Source: Fimenecus sp045543095 (lineage in GTDB: Bacteria; Bacillota; Clostridia; Oscillospirales; Acutalibacteraceae). Taken from it: a stretch of 64,000 nucleotides of DNA. Below the pieces are notes generated by a model, which was not told the DNA's origin, did no database searches, and saw only the letters and a list, made by a program, of their open reading frames with translations. The stretch lies in contig JAZQMC010000007.1 in assembly GCA_045543095.1 (NCBI GenBank), forward strand, positions 1-64,000. The letters run 5' to 3'. The translations under genes were made by a program, and so were the position numbers. Of this stretch, positions 18,354 to 27,351 are shown one piece after another; the first letter of the stretch is position 1, and each line of letters starts with the position of its first letter.

Positions 18354-19508
18354 ATGAAAAAGATTATTTCAGTTTTACTGTGTGTTCTTATGGTGATGTC
18401 ATTATCTGTCATAGCTTTTGCAGAGGAAGATAATGCAGTTACGGATAATTTGTCTGCTAAATCTGCAATACTTATGGAGGTTTCAAGCGGTCAGGTTTTG
18501 CTTTCAAAAAATCCTGATGAAAAGTTACCGCCTGCGTCAATAACAAAAATTATGACATTGTTGCTTGTTATGGAAGCTGTTGATAACGGTAAAATAACTC
18601 TTGAAGATATTGTCACTACAAGCCGTAATGCGTCATCAAAGGGTGGTTCACAAATTTGGCTTAAAGAGGGCGAGCAGATGACGGTGCACGAGCTTATAAA
18701 AGCTACCGCAGTTGCAAGTGCAAATGATGCAAGCACCGCCTTGGGCGAGCATATAGCAGGGGATGAAATGACTTTTGTAGCAATGATGAATAGCCGTGCT
18801 GCCGAGCTTGGTATGGTAAATACAAATTTTGAAAACTGCTCGGGGCTTGACGATACTGCCGAAAATCATTATTCCACAGCCCGCGATATTGCAATTATGA
18901 GTTGTGAACTTATGAAACACGAAAAAATCAAAGAATACACAACAATATGGATGGATAGTCTGCGTAACGGCGAAACAGAATTAGTTAACACTAACCGTCT
19001 TGTCCGTTTTTATGAGGGCACAACGGGGCTTAAAACCGGCACAACCTCAAAAGCAGGATACTGTATAAGTGCAACGGCACAGCGAAACGGTATGGAATTG
19101 GTAGCGGTAGTGCTTGGCAGTGATAATAGTAACGGGCGTTTTGAAGATGCAAAAACTCTGCTTTCATGGGGATTTTCAAATTATGAAATCTATACACCGC
19201 AAGTGGATTTGTCACTGATTACTGATGTCAATGTGCTTTATGGTGAGCAAAGCACAATTTCACCCATAGTAAGTGAAATGTCGCCGATTCTCATAAAAAA
19301 AGGCTCTCAAAATAAAATAAGTCAGCGAGTAGATATGTGCATTGATGTTGAAGCACCCGTAGAAAAAGGTCAGACATTGGGTAAGGTGTTTTTTGAGAGT
19401 GAGGGTAAAACTATTGCCACTTGCCCCTTGATTACCGAAAATCAAATGCAACGCCGAAGTGTATTTTTTGTCTTTTCTGTGTTGTGGTCAACTTTTGCAA
19501 AAAAATAA
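18354..19508 (+). CDS. D-alanyl-D-alanine carboxypeptidase (DacF-type PBP, S11)
   Basis: 384 aa with a cleavable signal peptide (MKKIISVLLCVLMVMSLSVI..AFA-EE). Serine PBP motifs: S62-x-x-K65 (ASITK), S122-A-N124, K227-T-G229. The C-terminal beta domain follows and the protein ends with a hydrophobic stretch (VFFVFSVLWSTF) that may anchor it in the membrane. It trims the terminal D-Ala of peptidoglycan stem peptides. DacF is linked to cortex synthesis in Bacillus, but vegetative DacA-like roles are equally possible. RBS ACGGAGGG is excellent. No obvious terminator precedes pgi, which has its own promoter. Confidence 0.9.
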   Translation: MKKIISVLLCVLMVMSLSVIAFAEEDNAVTDNLSAKSAILMEVSSGQVLLSKNPDEKLPPASITKIMTLLLVMEAVDNGKITLEDIVTTSRNASSKGGSQIWLKEGEQMTVHELIKATAVASANDASTALGEHIAGDEMTFVAMMNSRAAELGMVNTNFENCSGLDDTAENHYSTARDIAIMSCELMKHEKIKEYTTIWMDSLRNGETELVNTNRLVRFYEGTTGLKTGTTSKAGYCISATAQRNGMELVAVVLGSDNSNGRFEDAKTLLSWGFSNYEIYTPQVDLSLITDVNVLYGEQSTISPIVSEMSPILIKKGSQNKISQRVDMCIDVEAPVEKGQTLGKVFFESEGKTIATCPLITENQMQRRSVFFVFSVLWSTFAKK

Positions 19509-19530
19509 TTATAAAATACCAAAAAATCTA

Positions 19531-19559
19531 TTGAAAAAACTCTCGTTTTAGGGTAAAAT
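19531..19559 (+). promoter_or_regulatory. Promoter of pgi
   Basis: TTGAAA (19531-19536), 17-nt spacer, TAAAAT (19554-19559), 37 nt before the pgi start. Confidence 0.65.
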
Positions 19560-19595
19560 AATAAAAAACCATAGGCAAAGCGAGGACAATACAAA

Positions 19596-20933
19596 ATGGC
19601 GTTAAAACTTAACGATAAATATGTTAAGAATTTTATATCAGATGATGAATTGGGTGCTATGGCTCCTGCCGTTGCAGACGCTCATCAAAAAATCGTTGAC
19701 AAAAGTGGCGAGGGTGCTGACTTTTTAGGTTGGGTTGACCTTCCCGTTAATTACGATAAAGAAGAATTTGAAAGAATTAAAAAAGCTGCAGCTAAAATTA
19801 AAAGCGATTCAAAAGCACTTGTTGTTATCGGTATCGGCGGTTCATATTTAGGTGCTCGTGCAGCAATTGAATTCTGCACATCTCAAAATTATAACCTTGT
19901 GTCAAAAGACACTCCAAATATCTATTTCAGCGGTAACTCAATCAGCGGTAATTCACTTTCAGAGCTGGTTGACCTTGTAAAAGATATTGATTTTTCAATC
20001 AATGTTATTTCAAAGTCGGGCACAACAACTGAACCAGCTATTGCTTTCCGTATTTTCCGTGAACTTCTCATTGAAAAGTATGGCGAGGAAGAAGCTGCAA
20101 AGAGAATTTACGTTACAACCGATAAAGCAAAGGGAACACTTAAAGAGTTTTCTGATAAAGCAGGCTACGAAACATTCGTAGTGCCCGATGATGTAGGTGG
20201 CAGATATTCAGTTCTTACTGCAGTTGGTCTTTTGCCAATCGCCGTTGCAGGAATTGATATTGATAAAATGATGCAGGGTGCAGCTGATGCAAGAGAAGCA
20301 TACAGCGTTTGCGATATTCAAAAGAACGATTGCTATAAATATGCTGCAATCCGTAATATTCTTCTCGGTAAGGGTAAAGCAGTTGAACTTATGGTTGCTT
20401 ATGAGCCCGATTTCACAATGATGAACGAATGGTTCAAACAGCTTTTCGGCGAGAGCGAGGGTAAAGACGGCAAGGGTATTTTCCCATCAAGCGTTGTTTG
20501 CTCAACAGACCTTCATTCAATGGGTCAGTATATTCAGGACGGTGTAAGGATGTTATTTGAAACATCCGTTATGTTCACAAAGCCAAAGCGTGAGGTTGTA
20601 ATTAAAGAAGATGAGGTTAATGCAGACGGACTTAACTTCCTTGCAGGCAAAACAATGGACTTTGTTAACCGCAAGGCTTATCAAGGCACATTGCTCGCTC
20701 ATGTTGACGGTGGCGTGCCAAATATCTGCATTGAAATCCCAGAAATGAGCGAATACGAATTCGGCTATCTCGTTTATTTCTTTGAAAAGGCTTGTGCAAT
20801 TTCAGGCTATGTGCTTGGCGTAAATCCGTTCAATCAGCCGGGTGTTGAAAGCTATAAAAAGAATATGTTTGCACTTCTCGGCAAGCCCGGTTATGAGGCT
20901 CAGGCGGCTGAACTTTTAGCAAGATTAAATTAA
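19596..20933 (+). CDS. pgi: Glucose-6-phosphate isomerase
   Basis: 445 aa, the short Firmicutes-type PGI (about 450). It interconverts glucose-6-P and fructose-6-P in glycolysis. VIGIGGSYLGARAAIEF, the phosphate loop VISKSGTTTEPAIAF, DVGGRYSVLTAVGLLP and the C-terminal NPFNQPGVESYKK carrying the catalytic region are all intact. RBS AGCGAGGA upstream of ATG. Own promoter. A small CCGCC-tct-GGCGG hairpin (20942-20954) separates it from the next gene but lacks a T-run, so read-through is likely. Confidence 0.98.
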   Translation: MALKLNDKYVKNFISDDELGAMAPAVADAHQKIVDKSGEGADFLGWVDLPVNYDKEEFERIKKAAAKIKSDSKALVVIGIGGSYLGARAAIEFCTSQNYNLVSKDTPNIYFSGNSISGNSLSELVDLVKDIDFSINVISKSGTTTEPAIAFRIFRELLIEKYGEEEAAKRIYVTTDKAKGTLKEFSDKAGYETFVVPDDVGGRYSVLTAVGLLPIAVAGIDIDKMMQGAADAREAYSVCDIQKNDCYKYAAIRNILLGKGKAVELMVAYEPDFTMMNEWFKQLFGESEGKDGKGIFPSSVVCSTDLHSMGQYIQDGVRMLFETSVMFTKPKREVVIKEDEVNADGLNFLAGKTMDFVNRKAYQGTLLAHVDGGVPNICIEIPEMSEYEFGYLVYFFEKACAISGYVLGVNPFNQPGVESYKKNMFALLGKPGYEAQAAELLARLN

Positions 20934-20941
20934 GGAAATGA

Positions 20942-20954
20942 CCGCCTCTGGCGG
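20942..20954 (+). other. Short GC hairpin between pgi and the P-loop gene
   Basis: CCGCC-tct-GGCGG, perfect 5-bp stem with a 3-nt loop. There is no T-run; it resembles the core of the palindromes at 21421 and 25021. Role unclear. Confidence 0.4.
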
Positions 20955-20980
20955 AGAATAAATATATAGGAGGAGATAAT

Positions 20981-21403
20981 ATGATTTCTCTTATTATCGG
21001 TAAAAAAGGAACAGGAAAAACAAAGGTGCTTGTAGACAAGGTTAATGATGCAGTTCATGTATCAAGCGGTAATGTTGTATGCGTTGAAAAAGAAACAAAG
21101 CTTACATACGATGTAAACTATCGTGCAAGACTTGTAGCAACTGATGTTTTCTCTATTTCAGGTTATGATGCTTTTTACGGATTCTTAAGCGGTATCTGTG
21201 CAGGTGACCATGATATCACTGACATCTTTGTTGATGCAACATTCAGAATTGCTGAAGACCGTAGCGGTGATGCTCTTGCAGCATTCCTTAAAAAAGTTGA
21301 CGGACTTTCAAAGATTTCTGATACAAAGTTCACATTCACAATTTCAACAGACCTTGAGGACCTTCCTGAAGCAATGTTTGAATATTGTGAAAAACTCAAC
21401 TAA
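20981..21403 (+). CDS. Small P-loop protein of unknown function
   Basis: 140 aa. It begins with a P-loop, IIGKKGTGKT (residues about 5-14), followed by a Walker B-like IFVDATFRIAED near residue 84. The rest is alpha/beta without another recognised domain. Proteins like this are often labelled twitching-motility PilT-like in Clostridia, but nothing here indicates pili. RBS AGGAGGAGA before ATG is strong, so expression should be high. It follows pgi by 47 nt and ends at a palindromic terminator. Confidence 0.7.
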   Translation: MISLIIGKKGTGKTKVLVDKVNDAVHVSSGNVVCVEKETKLTYDVNYRARLVATDVFSISGYDAFYGFLSGICAGDHDITDIFVDATFRIAEDRSGDALAAFLKKVDGLSKISDTKFTFTISTDLEDLPEAMFEYCEKLN

Positions 21404-21412
21404 TTATTATTA

Positions 21413-21446
21413 ACGGTAGGGCGGGGTCTTGACCCCGCCGCTTTTC
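21413..21446 (+). terminator. Palindromic GGCGGGGT-type repeat acting as terminator (copy 1)
   Basis: GCGGGGT (21421-21427), loop CTTG, ACCCCGC (21432-21438), then CTTTTCTG; preceded by GGTAGG. One of several similar palindromes in the window (25021, 43396, and diverged copies at 40123 and 58065). Confidence 0.7.
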
Positions 21447-21480
21447 TGTAAAATTGTATAAAAAATATTGCAGATTTTTG

Positions 21481-21509
21481 TTGACAAAAACGAAATAACC
21501 ATATATAAT
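21481..21509 (+). promoter_or_regulatory. Consensus promoter of DUF177-rpmF
   Basis: TTGACA (21481-21486), 17-nt spacer, TATAAT (21504-21509): a perfect sigma-A consensus, fitting a ribosomal-protein operon. Confidence 0.85.
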
Positions 21510-21545
21510 ATTTTAGCGTTGATTAGTGTTGAAAGGAATGCCCAA

Positions 21546-22040
21546 ATGCAGATTCAACTTGAACAGATTTTTAATATTGAAGGCTCAAAAAAAGAATTCG
21601 ACCATTCATTTGTGCCGACATTTGCTTTTGCTGATGATATTTCACTTGACACACCGGGTGTTGCGGTTAGTGGTAAAATCGAGAACAATACGGGTATTGT
21701 GTCGTTGTCAGCAACAGTAACTTTTTCTGCAACTGTGCTTTGTAGCCGTTGTACAGAAGAGTTTAAAAAGAACTTTAAGTTCAGCTTTGAACATTTACTT
21801 GCTAACAACTTGGTCAATGATGATAATGACGATTATATCGTTGTTGAAAATTCAGTGCTCGATTTAGATGCACTCATTAGTGAAGACATTGTTCTTTCAC
21901 TTCCAAGCAGATTTTTATGCAGTGAAGATTGTAAAGGACTCTGTTCAAAATGCGGTAAAAATCTGAATGACGGTCCTTGCGACTGCAAAAAAGATGTTGA
22001 CCCGCGAATGGCTGCTTTATTGCAGTTACTCGATGATTAG
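21546..22040 (+). CDS. YceD/DUF177 family protein
   Basis: 164 aa from ATG 21546; GAAAGGAATG provides the RBS and the promoter at 21481-21509 excludes the further-upstream in-frame ATG at 21468. Family hallmarks are visible: the CSRCTEEF pair, and the C-terminal CSEDCKGLCSKCGKNLNDGPCDC segment as separate Cys pairs likely binding zinc. In E. coli and plants YceD is needed for 23S rRNA accumulation, and it sits next to rpmF almost universally, as here (35 nt apart). Confidence 0.92.
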   Translation: MQIQLEQIFNIEGSKKEFDHSFVPTFAFADDISLDTPGVAVSGKIENNTGIVSLSATVTFSATVLCSRCTEEFKKNFKFSFEHLLANNLVNDDNDDYIVVENSVLDLDALISEDIVLSLPSRFLCSEDCKGLCSKCGKNLNDGPCDCKKDVDPRMAALLQLLDD

Positions 22041-22075
22041 TTAATTAAAGTATTTTTCATAAGGAGGCGCCCCAA

Positions 22076-22264
22076 ATGGCAGTACCTAAGAGAAGAGTTT
22101 CAAAAACAAGAAGAGATAAGAGACGTTCAAACGTATGGAAGATGACAGCTCCCGAGCTTGTAAAGTGCCCAAATTGCGGTCAGTACAAGAGACCTCACAG
22201 AGTTTGCGGTGAATGCGGTCAGTATAAGGGCAGACAGGTTGTTGCTCTTAAAGAAGAGGCTTAA
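22076..22264 (+). CDS. rpmF: 50S ribosomal protein L32
   Basis: 62 aa. Starts MAVPKRRVSKTRRDKRRS, the universal L32 opening. It is the zinc-binding (C+) form with CPNCGQ and CGECGQ, so it is not the zinc-independent paralogue. RBS AAGGAGGCG is near-perfect. Co-transcribed with the DUF177 gene and followed by an intrinsic terminator. Confidence 0.98.
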   Translation: MAVPKRRVSKTRRDKRRSNVWKMTAPELVKCPNCGQYKRPHRVCGECGQYKGRQVVALKEEA

Positions 22265-22293
22265 TTTCCTTGCGAATTATCTTCAGTTAAAGG

Positions 22294-22326
22294 AAGGCGG
22301 AAAGAACGATTTCTCTCCGCCTTTTA
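22294..22326 (+). terminator. Intrinsic terminator after rpmF
   Basis: AAGGCGGA / TCCGCCTT stem with a 14-nt loop that can pair further (AGA/TCT), then TTTAG. It lies 30 nt past the rpmF stop. Confidence 0.7.
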
Positions 22327-22364
22327 GTCTTGCTTAAAAACATTTAAGAAAGTGGGTGAGTACT

Positions 22365-23678
22365 TTGTCGGTAAAAATCAGTAATGTGAAAAATAATTCA
22401 ATTTGTGCATTAAAAGGCGTTGCCTCGGGTGATGAACTTCTTAAAATCAACGGTAATGAGATTATGGATGTCCTTGACTATGATTTTTATATGGCAGAGC
22501 AAAATCTCACTCTTACTTTTAAATGTGCTGACGGAAAATACAGAGTAGTCAAAACAAAATCTGCAGATTGCGGATTAGAGTTTGAAACATACCTTATGGA
22601 CAAGCAACAGCATTGCAAAAATAAGTGCATTTTCTGCTTTATTGACCAGTTGCCAAAAGGACTTCGCGAAAGCCTTTATTTTAAAGATGACGATAGCCGT
22701 TTATCGTTCCTTTTTGGTAATTACATCACACTTACAAATATTACAGAGCATGAAATCAAGCGTATAATCGATATGCACATAAGCCCTGTAAATATTTCTG
22801 TTCATACAATGAACCCCGAACTTCGCGTTCAGATGATGAAAAACAAAAATGCGGGTGAAAGCCTTAAAATTATTAAGAGATTAGCTGATGCGGGTATTAA
22901 AATGAACACTCAGCTTGTTCTTTGTCCCGGCATTAATGACGGCGACGAATTGCGATACAGCATCGAACAACTTTCCTCACTTTATCCGTCAGTTCAAAGT
23001 ATCGCTGCTGTCCCCGTAGGGCTTACCAAATTCCGCGATGGTTTAGAAAAACTTGAACCTTATAATAAGCAGACTGCAGAAGAAACAATCGATATAATCG
23101 AAGAATATTCCAATAAATTCCGCAAAGAATTCGGCGTAGGACTTGTGTATCCCGCTGATGAATTCTTTATTAAGGCAGAAAGAGAATTGCCGTCTGCTGA
23201 TTATTATGACGATTATCCACAACTTGATAACGGTGTTGGTTTGGTTCGTTCATTTTATGATGATTTTCTTGATGAATTAGAATATTGTAACGAAAACCCG
23301 ACCAATAAAAAAGTCACATTGGCAACGGGAACTGATTTCTATCCGTATTTATTTGAACTCTGTGAAAAAGCAGAAGAAAAATACGGTATAGAAATTGAAG
23401 TCAAGAAAATAATCAACAACTTTTTCGGCGAAACTATAACAGTTTCGGGGCTTGTAACAGGACAAGACCTCGCAGAGCAACTTAAAAACTGTGATTTAGG
23501 TGAATATTTAATTTTACCAAGCTCAATGATTAGTGATTATACAAATCATACCGAAAATAAAAACAAATTCCTTGACGATATGACCGTCGAAGAATTGGAA
23601 AAAACATTAAATACGAAGATTATTCTGACCAACGGTGACGGCGGTCAGCTTTTAAAAGATATTTTGGGGGTGGAATAA
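22365..23678 (+). CDS. DUF512 family radical-SAM-like protein
   Basis: 437 aa from TTG 22365, which has GGGTGAG at proper distance; an in-frame GTG at 22356 lies inside that RBS. An N-terminal PDZ-like domain (ALKGVASGDELLKING) precedes the radical-SAM CKNKCIFCF motif (about residues 84-92), the TIM-barrel region (NYITLTN, HTMNPELR, LVLCPGINDG) and the C-terminal DUF512 domain (TGTDFYP, GLVTGQDL). Function of the family is unproven. It is conserved next to der in Clostridia, and here its stop overlaps the der ATG by one base. Confidence 0.85.
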   Translation: MSVKISNVKNNSICALKGVASGDELLKINGNEIMDVLDYDFYMAEQNLTLTFKCADGKYRVVKTKSADCGLEFETYLMDKQQHCKNKCIFCFIDQLPKGLRESLYFKDDDSRLSFLFGNYITLTNITEHEIKRIIDMHISPVNISVHTMNPELRVQMMKNKNAGESLKIIKRLADAGIKMNTQLVLCPGINDGDELRYSIEQLSSLYPSVQSIAAVPVGLTKFRDGLEKLEPYNKQTAEETIDIIEEYSNKFRKEFGVGLVYPADEFFIKAERELPSADYYDDYPQLDNGVGLVRSFYDDFLDELEYCNENPTNKKVTLATGTDFYPYLFELCEKAEEKYGIEIEVKKIINNFFGETITVSGLVTGQDLAEQLKNCDLGEYLILPSSMISDYTNHTENKNKFLDDMTVEELEKTLNTKIILTNGDGGQLLKDILGVE

Positions 23679-25009
23679 TGGCAAAACCCGTAGTGGCGAT
23701 TGTAGGTCGCCCAAATGTTGGCAAAAGTACACTTTTTAATAAACTTATCGGGAAGCGTCTTTCAATCGTTGACGATACACCGGGTGTTACCCGCGACAGA
23801 ATTTACGGCGATTGCGAGTGGCTTGGTCACGAAATGTTGCTTATTGATACCGGCGGTATTGAGCCTTATTCAGACGATATTATTTTGTCGCAGATGCGTC
23901 GTCAAGCACAACTTGCCATTGACAGTGCAGATGTAATCATCTTTGTTACTGATGTGCGAACAGGTGTTGTGGCAACTGACGAAGAAGTTGCCACAATGCT
24001 CATAAAGAGCAATAAGCCCATTATTCTCTGCGTTAATAAAGCAGACTCTTTAGGCGAGCCGCCCGCAGAGTTTTATGAGTTCTATAATTTAGGTCTTGGC
24101 GACCCGATTCAGGTTTCTGCGGCTCACGGACATGGCACAGGCGACTTGCTTGATAAGGTGCTCGAATACTTGCCCGAAGATGCAGGAACAGAGGACGAAA
24201 ATGATACTGTTAAGGTTGCTGTTATCGGTAAACCCAATGCGGGTAAATCTTCACTCATCAATAAAATTTCGGGTGAAGAGCGTGTAATTGTTTCTGATAT
24301 TGCAGGTACAACACGCGATGCAACTGACACCTATATCGACAATAAATACGGTTCATTTATGTTCATTGATACCGCAGGACTTCGTCGTAAAAGTAAGGTC
24401 GAAGACCAAATTGAAAAATACTCTGTAATCCGTGCACGAATGGCGGTTGAGCGTGCCGATGTGTGCGTTATTATGATTGACGCGGCAGAGGGCTTTACAG
24501 AGCAAGATTCCAAGGTTGCGGGTATTGCACACGAATTGGGCAAGGCTTGTATTATTGCAGTTAATAAATGGGATTTGGTTGAAAAAGACGGCAATACAAT
24601 GGATAAATACCGTAAAAAACTTATGGTTGATTTCTCATTTATGAGTTATGCACCAATTATCTTTATCTCTGCCAAAACAGGTCAAAGAATTGACCGACTT
24701 TTTGAACTTATTAAGTTTGTTGATTCACAGAATGCTATGCGAATTTCAACAGGTAAACTTAACGATGTGCTTGCAAATGCTACCGCTCGTGTTCAGCCAC
24801 CGTCAGATAAGGGTAAACGCTTGAAGATTTATTATATGACACAGGCTTCAACAAGACCACCAACATTCGTTTGCTTTGTGAATAATAAAGATTTATTCCA
24901 TTATAGTTATCAGAGATATATCGATAACCAAATTCGTGAAGTTTTCGGACTTGAAGGTACACCAACCCGTTTCGTTGTCCGCGAACGTGATAAAAATAAT
25001 AAAAAATAA
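23678..25009 (+). CDS. der: Ribosome-assembly GTPase Der (EngA)
   Basis: 443 aa, normal length. Two tandem GTPase domains: first P-loop GRPNVGKST (about residues 8-16) with DTGG, NKAD; second GKPNAGKSS (about 185-193) with DTAG, NKWD. The C-terminal KH-like domain (RPPTFVCFVNN) binds rRNA. It assists late 50S assembly. Start ATG overlaps the preceding stop (TAATG), so translation is coupled. A double terminator follows. Confidence 0.98.
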   Translation: MAKPVVAIVGRPNVGKSTLFNKLIGKRLSIVDDTPGVTRDRIYGDCEWLGHEMLLIDTGGIEPYSDDIILSQMRRQAQLAIDSADVIIFVTDVRTGVVATDEEVATMLIKSNKPIILCVNKADSLGEPPAEFYEFYNLGLGDPIQVSAAHGHGTGDLLDKVLEYLPEDAGTEDENDTVKVAVIGKPNAGKSSLINKISGEERVIVSDIAGTTRDATDTYIDNKYGSFMFIDTAGLRRKSKVEDQIEKYSVIRARMAVERADVCVIMIDAAEGFTEQDSKVAGIAHELGKACIIAVNKWDLVEKDGNTMDKYRKKLMVDFSFMSYAPIIFISAKTGQRIDRLFELIKFVDSQNAMRISTGKLNDVLANATARVQPPSDKGKRLKIYYMTQASTRPPTFVCFVNNKDLFHYSYQRYIDNQIREVFGLEGTPTRFVVRERDKNNKK

Positions 25010-25013
25010 TATG

Positions 25014-25045
25014 ATGTAGTGGCGGGGCTTGACCCCGCCGTTGTC
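25014..25045 (+). terminator. Palindromic GGCGGGG-type repeat after der (copy 2)
   Basis: GGCGGGG (25021-25027), loop CTTGA, CCCCGCC (25033-25039), preceded by GTAGT; sequence nearly matches the copy at 21421. The following tract is only weakly T-rich. Confidence 0.6.
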
Positions 25046-25073
25046 ATTTATTAACAAACTGAAAATTATATGT

Positions 25074-25103
25074 AAAAAGGGACTATTTTAGTCCCTTTTT
25101 TCT
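25074..25103 (+). terminator. Second intrinsic terminator after der
   Basis: AAAAAGGGACTA / TAGTCCCTTTTTT stem with a very short loop and T6, a strong terminator immediately before the ruvC promoter. Confidence 0.85.
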
Positions 25104-25131
25104 TGCCATTTATAATGTAATGTGTTATAAT
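25103..25131 (+). promoter_or_regulatory. Promoter of the ruvCAB operon
   Basis: TTGCCA (25103-25108), 17-nt spacer, TATAAT (25126-25131). No LexA-type box (GAAC-N4-GTTC) was seen around it. Confidence 0.75.
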
Positions 25132-25160
25132 TAATCGATTATACAATGAGGTAGTATGCT

Positions 25161-25661
25161 ATGATAATTTTAGGCATCGACCCCGGCTATGCAATAGTGG
25201 GTTGGGGAGTAATTGACTATACTGCAAATCGTTTTCAGGTAATCGCTTACGGTGCGGTTACGACCGAGGCAAAAACACCCTTTAATGAGCGACTTGAAAC
25301 GGTTTACGACGGTATTTGCGATATTATTTATAAATATAAGCCTGAAGCATTGGCTATTGAAAAGTTGTTTTACAACACCAATGCAAAAACGGTTATTGAC
25401 GTAGCACAGGCAAGGGGAGTGATTAACCTTGCGGCACAGAAGAATAACCTTGATATTTTTGAATATACTCCTTTGCAGGTGAAACAGAGTGTTGTAGGTT
25501 ATGGTCGTGCCGAAAAAAAGCAGGTGCAGGAAATGACAAGAGTTATTCTGAATCTTGAAAAAATCCCAAAGCCCGACGATACTGCCGATGCTCTTGCTAT
25601 GGCAATCTGCCACGCACACGCAAGTGGCTCACTTATGGGTAGATTAAGAAATTTAAAATAA
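25161..25661 (+). CDS. ruvC: Holliday junction endonuclease RuvC
   Basis: 166 aa. Catalytic acids: D7 in GIDPGYAIVGWG, E in AIEKLFYN (about residue 69), and the C-terminal DDTADALAMAICHAH. It resolves four-way junctions together with RuvAB. Promoter 30 nt upstream; ruvA follows after 12 nt. Confidence 0.97.
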   Translation: MIILGIDPGYAIVGWGVIDYTANRFQVIAYGAVTTEAKTPFNERLETVYDGICDIIYKYKPEALAIEKLFYNTNAKTVIDVAQARGVINLAAQKNNLDIFEYTPLQVKQSVVGYGRAEKKQVQEMTRVILNLEKIPKPDDTADALAMAICHAHASGSLMGRLRNLK

Positions 25662-25673
25662 GGAAATTTTACT

Positions 25674-26279
25674 ATGATTTATTCAGTAACAGGAAATGTA
25701 GTTGACTTTGATGCTAATACCGTCTGCGTTGATGTAAACGGTGTTGCTTTCCGTTGTATGACTACTTTTACAACTTCACAAAAATGTGCTTCAATGGGAA
25801 TGAAAGTCACTTTATACACATATCTCAATGTCCGTGAGGATGCTATGGAGCTTTTCGGATTTTACGATAAGACCGAAATGGACTGCTTTAAAATGCTTAT
25901 AACAGTTAACGGTGTCGGTCCTAAAATGGGACTTGCAATTCTTTCAGAACTCACACCTGACAAGGTTGCATTGAGTATTGCGGCAGGTGACCATAAAGCA
26001 CTTACAAAGGCAAATGGTGTTGGTCCTAAACTTGCACAGAGAATTTGTATGGAACTTAAAGACAAAGTTGGAAAGACTTTCGCAGGTGCAGATACTTCTG
26101 TTGACTTAACTGCAGTCAGCTCAACTCTTACAAACTCTAATACTGCCGAAGCAGTTGCTGCCCTTGAAATGCTTGGTTACTCACAGAGTGATGCAAGCGT
26201 GGCAGTAAGCAAAATCGACCCATCACTTTCAGTCGAAGAAATTATCAAACAAGCATTAAAAATGCTCTCGTTAGGTTAA
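25674..26279 (+). CDS. ruvA: Holliday junction branch migration protein RuvA
   Basis: 201 aa. OB-fold N-terminus (MIYSVTGNVVDFDANTVCVD), the two HhH motifs (TVNGVGPKMGLAIL, KANGVGPKLAQRI) that grip the junction, and a C-terminal UBA-like domain (EAVAALEMLGYS) that contacts RuvB. RBS AAGGAAA before ATG. Middle gene of the ruvCAB set. Confidence 0.97.
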   Translation: MIYSVTGNVVDFDANTVCVDVNGVAFRCMTTFTTSQKCASMGMKVTLYTYLNVREDAMELFGFYDKTEMDCFKMLITVNGVGPKMGLAILSELTPDKVALSIAAGDHKALTKANGVGPKLAQRICMELKDKVGKTFAGADTSVDLTAVSSTLTNSNTAEAVAALEMLGYSQSDASVAVSKIDPSLSVEEIIKQALKMLSLG

Positions 26280-26292
26280 GGGGGACTAATCA

Positions 26293-27339
26293 ATGGATTT
26301 TGATAACGAAAACAGAATAATGACTCCCGGTTTTACAGAAACTGACCACGATATTGAAATTTCTTTACGTCCAAAGGCTTTGACAGAATATATCGGTCAG
26401 GAAAAAGTAAAAGAAAACTTAAAAATATATATTGAGGCTGCAAAAAACAGAGGGGATACTCTTGACCATGTGCTTTTATATGGACCTCCCGGTTTGGGCA
26501 AAACCACACTTGCAGGCATTATAGCAAATGAAATGGGTGTGCAGATTCGTGTAACATCAGGTCCCGCAATCGAAAAACCCGGCGATTTAGCGGCACTTCT
26601 TACAAACTTAAATGACGGTGACGTGCTTTTCATTGACGAAATTCATCGTCTTTCCCGTGCGGTTGAAGAAGTGCTTTATCCCGCAATGGAAGATAATGCC
26701 CTTGATATTATCATCGGTAAAGGCCCATCAGCTCGTAGTATCCGTCTTGACTTACCAAGATTTACTCTTGTTGGTGCAACAACCCGAGCAGGTCAGTTAA
26801 CAGCACCACTCCGTGATAGATTCGGTGTTATTTTAAGACTTGAACTCTACACACCTGAAGAATTGGCACAGATTGTAAAACGTAGTGCAGGAATTCTTGA
26901 TATTTATGCAGATGACGGCGGTGCTCTTGAAATTGCATCCCGTTCACGCGGTACACCTCGTATTGCAAACAGACTTTTAAAAAGAGCAAGGGATTTTGCA
27001 CAGGTTATGAGTAACGGTGTAATTACCGAAGATAACGCAAAAATTGCCCTTGGCAGAATGGAAATTGACAATATCGGTCTTGATAACATTGACAGACTTA
27101 TGCTTACAACTATGATTCGCAATTTCAACGGTGGCCCTGTGGGACTTGAAACTCTCGCCGCCACAATCGGCGAAGAAGCAGTTACAATTGAAGATGTTTA
27201 TGAGCCGTATTTAATGCAAATCGGTTTCTTGGCAAAAACTCCTCGTGGTAGAGTTGCAACACCTTTGGCTTATAAACATTTAGGTATAGAATTTTCAAAC
27301 ACAAACAATAAGGCAAATTCCCAAACATCACTTTTTTAA
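26293..27339 (+). CDS. ruvB: Holliday junction branch migration ATPase RuvB
   Basis: 348 aa, normal. Begins with ENRIMTPGF and SLRPKALTEYIGQ, the RuvB N-terminus. Walker A GPPGLGKTT at about residue 64, Walker B LFIDEIHRL, sensor GATTRAGQLTAPLRDRFG, and the C-terminal winged helix (GGPVGLETLAATIGEE, TPRGR). It motors branch migration with RuvA. RBS GGGGGAC before ATG. glmM follows 12 nt later. Confidence 0.98.
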   Translation: MDFDNENRIMTPGFTETDHDIEISLRPKALTEYIGQEKVKENLKIYIEAAKNRGDTLDHVLLYGPPGLGKTTLAGIIANEMGVQIRVTSGPAIEKPGDLAALLTNLNDGDVLFIDEIHRLSRAVEEVLYPAMEDNALDIIIGKGPSARSIRLDLPRFTLVGATTRAGQLTAPLRDRFGVILRLELYTPEELAQIVKRSAGILDIYADDGGALEIASRSRGTPRIANRLLKRARDFAQVMSNGVITEDNAKIALGRMEIDNIGLDNIDRLMLTTMIRNFNGGPVGLETLAATIGEEAVTIEDVYEPYLMQIGFLAKTPRGRVATPLAYKHLGIEFSNTNNKANSQTSLF

Positions 27340-27351
27340 GGAGTATTTATT

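Noticed and set aside
25040..25160. LexA/SOS box at the ruvCAB promoter
   Set aside because: No GAAC-N4-GTTC-type dyad was found near the promoter.
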